Shown here: piece by piece, positions 6,149 through 10,796 of the stretch
How the letters are laid out: each line of letters opens with the position of its first letter
How positions within the stretch are numbered: the first letter of the stretch is position 1
Assembly: GCA_017631705.1 (NCBI GenBank)
Contig: JAGBSU010000032.1
Span: 1 to 10,796 of the forward strand
Direction: 5' to 3'
Source of the DNA: Clostridia bacterium
GTDB taxonomy: Bacteria; Bacillota; Clostridia; Oscillospirales; Acutalibacteraceae
Length of the DNA stretch: 10,796 nucleotides
The notes under the pieces: model-generated
Seen by the model: the letters and a program-made list of their open reading frames with translations, nothing else
Database searches by the model: none
What the model was told of the DNA's origin: nothing
Program-made: the position numbers and the translations under genes

Positions 6149-7528
6149 TTAAAATTTAATTTTTTCTTCTAAATATGCTTTCAAATCGGCAATTGCCACG
6201 CGTTCTTGTTCCATGGTATCGCGGTCACGAACCGTAACACAACCATCCTCTTCCGACTCGAAGTCGTAGGTGATGCAGAACGGTGTGCCGATTTCATCTT
6301 CACGGCGATAACGTTTACCTATAGAACCCGCATCGTCAAAATCCACCATAAAGTCTTTGGCGAGCGTATCACGCACCGCCAAAGCAGCATCGCTGAGTTT
6401 TTTGGAAAGCGGTAACACAGCTGCTTTAAACGGAGCCAGTGCCGGATGCAAGCGCAACACCACACGGGTATCGTTCTTTTCGGCATCGACCACTTCTTCA
6501 TCATAAGCATCGCAAAGGAATGCCAACACGACACGGTCGGCACCGAGTGACGGTTCCACCACATACGGAATATAGTGTTCGTTGGTTTCTTGGTCAAAGT
6601 ATTCCAAACGTTGACCGGAATGCGTGCTGTGTTGTGTTAGGTCGTAATCAGTACGGTCAGCCACACCCCACAACTCTCCCCAACCAAAGGGGAACAAAAA
6701 TTCAAAGTCGGTAGTTGCTTTGGAGTAGTGCGACAACTCTTTCGGGTCATGGTCGCGCAGTTTTAAGTTTTCTTCACGAATACCGAGTGACAACAACCAT
6801 TGATGGCAATAATCTTTCCAATAATGGAACCATTCTAAATCCGTGCCGGGTTTGCAGAAAAATTCCAATTCCATTTGCTCAAACTCGCGGGTACGGAAAG
6901 TAAAGTTACCGGGGGTAATCTCGTTCCGGAAACTTTTTCCGATTTGAGCCACACCGAACGGTATTTTTTTACGAGCCGAGCGTTGAATGTTGCTAAAGTT
7001 AACAAAAATACCTTGCGCGGTTTCTGGGCGCATGTAAAGTTCACTTTTTGCATCTTCCGTAACACCTTGGAAGGTTTTAAACATCAAGTTAAACGTGCGG
7101 ATATCGGTAAAATTACGTTCACCGCAATCGGGGCAAGCAATGTTATGCTCCTCAATATATTTCGCCATTTCTTCAAACGACCAGCCACCGGGGTTTACGC
7201 CGGTTTCTTCAATCAATTTATCGGCACGGTGACGCGTTTTACAGCTCTTGCAGTCCATGAGCGGGTCGGAGAAGTTACCAACGTGACCAGAAGCCACCCA
7301 CACTTGCGGATTCATCAAAATAGCGCTGTCCAAGCCAACGTTATATGGGTTTTCTTGGACAAACTTTTTCCACCATGCTTTTTTTACATTGTTCTTGAGT
7401 TCGACACCCAAAGGACCATAGTCCCACGTGTTCGCCAAACCACCGTATATATCGGAACCGGGATAGACAAAACCGCGTCCTTTACATAGTGCTACCACTT
7501 TGTCCATCGTTTTTTCCGTGTTTTTCAT
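6149..7528 (-). CDS. glyQS: Glycyl-tRNA synthetase, single-chain (alpha2) type
   Basis: This class II synthetase charges tRNA-Gly with glycine in the cytosol, acting as a homodimer. The 459 residues fit the alpha2 GlyRS and not the two-gene glyQ/glyS form found in many bacteria. The N-terminal motif 1 region includes RGFVYPGSDIYGGLANTWDYG (from residue 18). A zinc-site insertion has CKSC (93-96) and CPDC (132-135). Motif 2 is GKSFRNE (197-203) through FRTREFEQMEL (211-221), and motif 3 is EPSLGADRVVLAFL (325-338). The anticodon-binding domain spans about 355-459. The ATG lies 9 nt after GGAGG. It is monocistronic, with its own promoter and terminator, and divergent from the transketolase genes. 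No T-box leader fits in the short upstream region. Confidence 0.96.
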   Translation of the reverse strand: MKNTEKTMDKVVALCKGRGFVYPGSDIYGGLANTWDYGPLGVELKNNVKKAWWKKFVQENPYNVGLDSAILMNPQVWVASGHVGNFSDPLMDCKSCKTRHRADKLIEETGVNPGGWSFEEMAKYIEEHNIACPDCGERNFTDIRTFNLMFKTFQGVTEDAKSELYMRPETAQGIFVNFSNIQRSARKKIPFGVAQIGKSFRNEITPGNFTFRTREFEQMELEFFCKPGTDLEWFHYWKDYCHQWLLSLGIREENLKLRDHDPKELSHYSKATTDFEFLFPFGWGELWGVADRTDYDLTQHSTHSGQRLEYFDQETNEHYIPYVVEPSLGADRVVLAFLCDAYDEEVVDAEKNDTRVVLRLHPALAPFKAAVLPLSKKLSDAALAVRDTLAKDFMVDFDDAGSIGKRYRREDEIGTPFCITYDFESEEDGCVTVRDRDTMEQERVAIADLKAYLEEKIKF

Positions 7529-7564
7529 TACTTCGTTCCTCCAATTTTTGCAAAACTATATAAT

Positions 7565-7593
7565 ATAGTAGTCGTGTTGCGCAAAAAAGTCAA
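7565..7593 (-). promoter_or_regulatory. Probable promoter of glyQS
   Basis: On the minus strand TTGACT (7588-7593, five of six to consensus) is followed after 17 nt by TACTAT (7565-7570, four of six) within an AT-rich TACTATATTATA run. The start point would be about 30 nt before the glyQS ATG, leaving room only for the GGAGG site. Confidence 0.65.
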
Positions 7594-7646
7594 CCTTTTA
7601 CCGCGAAAATTTTTATAATAAACATATAGCATTTTTCGTAAGTCTG

Positions 7647-7655
7647 TGATACAAT
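7647..7655 (+). promoter_or_regulatory. Extended -10 promoter of the transketolase genes
   Basis: TGATACAAT is an extended -10 element (TGnTACAAT, five of six in the hexamer). No good -35 lies 16-18 nt upstream, as is usual for extended -10 promoters. The start would be near 7662, about 40 nt before the first transketolase gene. Confidence 0.6.
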
Positions 7656-7703
7656 ATAGACAATCATGTGGTTTTCCATCGAAACCAAGGGAGGAATATG
7701 TGG

Positions 7704-8549
7704 ATGGACGTGTCAAAAAAGAAGGTTTTGGAGCAAACCGCACTGCGTATCCGCAAGGCAGTTATTGAAGGAACATATCATGCTAAAAGCGGACACCCCG
7801 GTGGTTCTTTATCCATTGCCGATGTTTTGGCGTATTTATATTTTTGCGAAATGAATGTGGATGCAGCGCATCCCGACAACCCCAACCGTGATCGTTTTGT
7901 GCTTTCCAAAGGTCACTGTGCACCGGCTTTGTACGGTGCTTTGGCACTCAAAGGCTTTTTTGACGAAAGTGAAATTCAGTCGTTGCGTCATATCGGTGCC
8001 ATGCTGCAAGGACACCCTTGTATGACCAGTACACCGGGCGTGGATATGTCCACCGGTTCTCTCGGTCAAGGTGTTTCTGCTGCCGTGGGCATGGCTCTGG
8101 CTGCTAAATTTGACGGCAAAGATTATCGTACATATGCCATATTGGGCGACGGTGAAATCGAAGAAGGACAAGTATGGGAAGCGGCTATGTTTGCCGCCCA
8201 CAAAAAACTCGACAATTTGTGCATCGTTGTCGATAACAACAACCTGCAAATTGACGGTAGTTTGGAAGAAGTAAACTCCCCCTACCCTATTCCCGAAAAA
8301 TTCGAAGCATTTGGTTGGAACGTCATTGTGATTGATGCCCACGATTTTGACCAAATCGAGGAAGCTTTTACCGCAGCACGTGCGTGCACCGGCAAGCCGA
8401 CAGCAATTATTCAAAAATCCGTTAAAGGCAAAGGCGTTTCTTTTATGGAAAACCAAGCAAACTGGCACGGCAGTGCTCCCAACGCCGAACAATACGAGCA
8501 GGCCATGAACGAGCTTAACAGTGCGTTATCGGCTATGAAGGAGGGTTGA
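7704..8549 (+). CDS. Transketolase, N-terminal (TPP-binding) subunit
   Basis: This subunit binds the pyrophosphate of thiamine diphosphate and, with the next gene product, moves two-carbon units between pentose-phosphate pathway sugars. The 281 residues cover only the first domain of a full transketolase (about 650 residues). Visible motifs are SGHPGG (29-34), SKGH (68-71), QGHP (102-105), TGSLGQG (117-123), the TPP and magnesium motif GDGEIEEGQ (148-156) ending with DNNNLQIDG (177-185), and NWHG (253-256). I chose the ATG at 7704, 9 nt after GGAGG; an in-frame ATG at 7698 is only 3 nt from it. The stop is 2 nt before the start of the C-terminal subunit. Split transketolases are common in clostridia and archaea. 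Confidence 0.94.
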   Translation: MDVSKKKVLEQTALRIRKAVIEGTYHAKSGHPGGSLSIADVLAYLYFCEMNVDAAHPDNPNRDRFVLSKGHCAPALYGALALKGFFDESEIQSLRHIGAMLQGHPCMTSTPGVDMSTGSLGQGVSAAVGMALAAKFDGKDYRTYAILGDGEIEEGQVWEAAMFAAHKKLDNLCIVVDNNNLQIDGSLEEVNSPYPIPEKFEAFGWNVIVIDAHDFDQIEEAFTAARACTGKPTAIIQKSVKGKGVSFMENQANWHGSAPNAEQYEQAMNELNSALSAMKEG

Positions 8550-8551
8550 TC

Positions 8552-9505
8552 GTGTCTGAGATTATTAAAAAAGCTACACGCGACGGCTACGGTGCCGCTT
8601 TAGTAGAGTTAGCAGAATCCAAACCAAATTTAGTGGTTTTGGACGCCGACTTGGCAGCCGCCACTAAAACCGGTGCTTTCAAGAAAGCATACCCTGACCG
8701 TTTTTTTGATTGCGGTATTGCCGAAGGAAATATGATGGGCATTGCCGCCGGCTTGGCCTCGACCGGTAAAATAGTGTTTGCCTCTTCCTTTGCTATGTTT
8801 GCCGCCGGCCGTGCTTTTGAACAAGTTCGCAATTCCATCGGATATCCTCATCTTAATGTAAAAATTGGTGCGACCCACGGTGGTATTTCCGTCGGCGAAG
8901 ATGGTGCCACCCATCAATGCTGTGAGGATTTTGCATTGATGCGTTCCATTCCCGGCATGGTGATTTTAAACCCTGCCGATGCAGTGGAAGCACGTCACGC
9001 CGTTTTTGCCGCTGCCGCTTGGGACGGACCGGTGTACTTACGCTTCGGTCGTCTGGCTGTACCGGTTATTTTTGACGATTCCTATCATTTTGAAATCGGT
9101 AAAAGTGTTCGCCTTACCGAAGGTAACGACGTAACCATTATTGCCACCGGTTTGATGGTCAATGAAGCATTAATTGCCGCTGAAGCTTTAAAAAGTGAGA
9201 ATATTTTCGCCCGTGTTATTAACATGGCCACAATCAAGCCGCTTGACAAGCAAGCCGTTATCGATGCCGCTGTAGAAACCGGTGCCATCGTCACCGCTGA
9301 AGAACATTCGATTTTCGGCGGATTAGGAAGTGCTGTTGCCGAAGTGGTTTGCGAAGAAAAGCCCGTACCCGTCGTGCGTGTCGGTGTGGAAGACACCTTT
9401 GGCAAGTCCGGACCTGCCGCCGAATTGTTAAAGCTGTACGGATTATCCTCTGAGAATATTATTAAGAAAGCCAAAGAGGCTATTTTCAAAAAAGAGAGTA
9501 TGTGA
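8552..9505 (+). CDS. Transketolase, C-terminal (pyrimidine-binding) subunit
   Basis: This is the partner of the preceding subunit. It contributes the pyrimidine-binding domain and the C-terminal domain, so active sites should form at the interface of a heteromeric enzyme. The 317 residues include DCGIAEGNMMGIAAGLA (53-69), whose glutamate (about E58) is the catalytic glutamate activating TPP. Also present are FASSFAMFAAGRAFEQVR (76-93), THGGISVGEDGATHQ (108-122) and EEHSIFGGLGSAVAE (250-264), typical of transketolase C-terminal halves. The GTG at 8552 lies 6 nt after AAGGAGGG; the in-frame TTG at 8546 abuts that site and is rejected. DXS-like proteins are related, but the split order and lengths fit transketolase. 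No terminator is evident after it. Confidence 0.94.
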   Translation: MSEIIKKATRDGYGAALVELAESKPNLVVLDADLAAATKTGAFKKAYPDRFFDCGIAEGNMMGIAAGLASTGKIVFASSFAMFAAGRAFEQVRNSIGYPHLNVKIGATHGGISVGEDGATHQCCEDFALMRSIPGMVILNPADAVEARHAVFAAAAWDGPVYLRFGRLAVPVIFDDSYHFEIGKSVRLTEGNDVTIIATGLMVNEALIAAEALKSENIFARVINMATIKPLDKQAVIDAAVETGAIVTAEEHSIFGGLGSAVAEVVCEEKPVPVVRVGVEDTFGKSGPAAELLKLYGLSSENIIKKAKEAIFKKESM

Positions 9506-9522
9506 AATCAATTTTTGGGAAT

Positions 9523-9528
9523 TATAAT
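9523..9528 (+). promoter_or_regulatory. Consensus -10 box ahead of the lcp leader
   Basis: TATAAT matches the -10 consensus exactly. The best -35 at 17-nt spacing is ATGTGA (9500-9505), only three of six and overlapping the transketolase stop codon. The predicted start near 9535 coincides with the beginning of the structured region at 9533, which supports a separate lcp transcript. Confidence 0.45.
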
Positions 9529-9532
9529 CCTT

Positions 9533-9644
9533 AAGCAGAGAAGTCATATCTGAACACGCTAAAAACGGCAGAATTTCGGTGCTTTTTGGATTATCGGCGT
9601 CGTTAGGCGACAGCCTTGCCGACTTCCCTGCTTACTGCAAGGAG
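9533..9644 (+). ncRNA. Candidate structured leader RNA upstream of lcp
   Basis: This part of the 149-bp non-coding gap folds by hand into a closed structure. AAGCAGAGAAGTC (9533-9545) pairs with GACTTCCCTGCTT (9621-9633) at 12 of 13 positions. Inside are AAAAA-CG-GCA with TGCTTTTT (8 pairs, 2-nt bulge, about 9561-9587) and GGC-GTCG with CGAC-A-GCC (7 pairs, 1-nt bulge, about 9596-9615). Downstream, GCAAGG (9637-9642) overlaps the lcp ribosome binding site AAGGAG (9639-9644) and can pair with CCTTGC (9614-9619). I recognise no known riboswitch consensus. It could be a cis-regulatory leader, a small RNA or a dispersed structured repeat. There is no sign of an open frame worth calling. Confidence 0.45.
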
Positions 9645-9654
9645 TTTTGATGTC

Positions 9655-10749
9655 ATGAAACAAAAGAAAAGAAAATACCGCTATTCAAAAAAAGTGCGCA
9701 TCAGTGCTATTATCGGTTCTTCCGTGATGGCTGTTATCGGTATACTTTGTATTACCGCATACATTTTTATCACTTCTTTGGTCGGGCGCATCAGTTTTAC
9801 GGATGATGATTATTACGACCCGAATGCCGATGTGGATTTAGGTATTGAAGACGATTCGGGTGTCGATGCGCCGGCTATGGATAACTCCGCCTATGACAAA
9901 GTCCAATCCGTCTTGGAATTACCTCTCCGCGGTAACGAAAAAGGGATTCGCAACATTTTACTATTGGGCATCGACAGCCGTACCGATTCTTACAAAGGGC
10001 TTTCCGATACCACCATTATCTTATCCATTAACGACAACACCAAAACCATTAAATTGATTTCATTGTTGCGTGATACATGGGTAACCATTCCTGGTCGTGA
10101 TAAAGACGGTGACGGAAAAGACGATTTCGGCAAATTAAATTCCGCCTACGCTTACGGGCGACACACCTTGCAAAATAAAATGATTGCTCAAAATTTCCGT
10201 TTGGACATTGACGACTACATCGGTGTAAACTTCAAAGGCTTGCCGGTACTCATCGATGCCATGGGCGGTCTTGATATCTACTTAACAGCCAAAGAAATGA
10301 CACAAATCCCCAAAGTCGGAACTCTACCGACCTTCGGCGACCCCGCTTTTGTCCCAATAACAGGCTCGCCCGGGGTACACCATCTTGACGGATATCAAAC
10401 AATGCAATATGCTCGTATCCGAAAAATCGATAGCGATTTTCAACGTACCGACCGTCAACGCAAAGTGGTTACCTTGCTAATTGAAAAAGCAAAAAGCATG
10501 AGTTATACACAATTAGTCAACATGGTTTACAAAGCCGCCTCGTGTGTTGACACGAATTTCTCTACCGATGAACTTTTGAGTTTTGCTGCAAACGCTCTGA
10601 AATACTCATCCTACACCATTGAGAACGATTACCATGTCCCGCAAACCGGTGGATATAAATCCACATCCATTGTAGGAAAAGGCAGCGGTTTACTTTTGTT
10701 AGACAACAAGAAAACCGTTCAGGATTTACACAAATATATATACAATTAA
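9655..10749 (+). CDS. LCP (LytR-CpsA-Psr) family membrane protein
   Basis: LCP enzymes sit outside the membrane and transfer undecaprenyl-linked glycopolymers, such as teichoic acid or capsule, to peptidoglycan. The 364 residues start at the ATG at 9655, 10 nt after AAGGAG. A basic cytoplasmic tail (1-14) precedes one transmembrane segment (about 15-43), then an acidic linker rich in D (50-81) and the LCP domain (about 98-282). Core motifs are LLLGIDSR (102-109), LSDTTII (116-122), SLLRDTW (136-142), KLNSAYAYG (160-168), MGGLDI (203-208) and QYARIRKIDSDFQRTDRQRK (251-270), so the phosphate-contacting arginines and aspartates look intact. Between SLLRDT and KLNSAY lies an insert GRDKDGDGKDDFG (147-159) resembling a calcium-binding loop. 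The cargo polymer cannot be told from sequence. A structured leader precedes the gene and a strong terminator follows it. Confidence 0.93.
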   Translation: MKQKKRKYRYSKKVRISAIIGSSVMAVIGILCITAYIFITSLVGRISFTDDDYYDPNADVDLGIEDDSGVDAPAMDNSAYDKVQSVLELPLRGNEKGIRNILLLGIDSRTDSYKGLSDTTIILSINDNTKTIKLISLLRDTWVTIPGRDKDGDGKDDFGKLNSAYAYGRHTLQNKMIAQNFRLDIDDYIGVNFKGLPVLIDAMGGLDIYLTAKEMTQIPKVGTLPTFGDPAFVPITGSPGVHHLDGYQTMQYARIRKIDSDFQRTDRQRKVVTLLIEKAKSMSYTQLVNMVYKAASCVDTNFSTDELLSFAANALKYSSYTIENDYHVPQTGGYKSTSIVGKGSGLLLLDNKKTVQDLHKYIYN

Positions 10750-10750
10750 T

Positions 10751-10793
10751 AAAACCAACAAACCCGCTGTTTGACAGCGGGTTTGTTGGTTTT
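10751..10793 (+). terminator. Strong terminator after lcp, possibly bidirectional
   Basis: Two 20-nt arms (10751-10770 and 10774-10793) pair perfectly around TTG. The outer A-T pairs give a T-rich end (GGTTTTATT) in the plus direction and a similar one in the minus direction. It lies 1 nt after the lcp stop and could also serve a convergent gene beyond the window edge. Confidence 0.92.
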
Positions 10794-10796
10794 ATT

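Noticed and set aside
7529..7667. T-box leader upstream of glyQS
   Set aside because: Aminoacyl-tRNA synthetase genes in Bacillota often carry one, but the transcript leader here is only about 30 nt and no T-box sequence or antiterminator is visible.
9590..9634. Rho-independent terminator for the transketolase operon
   Set aside because: Stems are present in this gap, but none is followed by a T-run in the plus direction before the lcp ribosome binding site.
9589..9644. M-box-like magnesium riboswitch, because of the GTTAGG stretch followed by GC-rich stems
   Set aside because: An M-box needs well over 100 nt after that motif, and the lcp gene starts about 50 nt later. The other conserved M-box segments are not present.

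Overview
The window looks like a low-to-moderate GC Bacillota genome, most likely a clostridial or Oscillospiraceae-like anaerobe. The inference rests on strong GGAGG-type ribosome binding sites with some GTG starts, a lipoprotein-type solute-binding protein, a single-chain glycyl-tRNA synthetase, a transketolase split into two genes, an LCP cell-wall ligase, and a purine riboswitch with an intrinsic-terminator expression platform. No mobile element, CRISPR array, rRNA or tRNA was seen.

Left part (about 6060 down to 137, minus strand): one purine-salvage operon. A strong sigma-A-type promoter leads into a guanine-class purine riboswitch and terminator. Then follow xpt (xanthine phosphoribosyltransferase), a Bmp-family nucleoside-binding lipoprotein, a double-domain ABC ATPase (NupO type) and two permeases (NupP and NupQ types), closed by a strong terminator at 137-171. 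The three transporter subunits are tightly overlapped, whereas bmpA is set off on both sides by hairpin-containing gaps. The logic is that low guanine or hypoxanthine allows read-through, so the cell makes both an importer for purine nucleosides and an enzyme that recaptures xanthine. At the extreme left edge another minus-strand gene seems to begin but runs out of the window.

Middle (6107-7655): glyQS on the minus strand with its own promoter and terminator, divergent from the transketolase genes across about 175 bp that hold both promoters.

Right part (7647-10796, plus strand): transketolase N-terminal and C-terminal subunits two bases apart, then a 149-bp gap, then an LCP-family membrane protein ending in a 20-bp perfect terminator stem. 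That gap has a consensus -10 box followed immediately by a sequence able to form a 13-position closing stem around two smaller hairpins. An alternative helix would cover the lcp ribosome binding site. This is the best candidate here for an undescribed element, a cis-regulatory leader RNA, but it rests on hand-folding only. Everything else belongs to well-known families.
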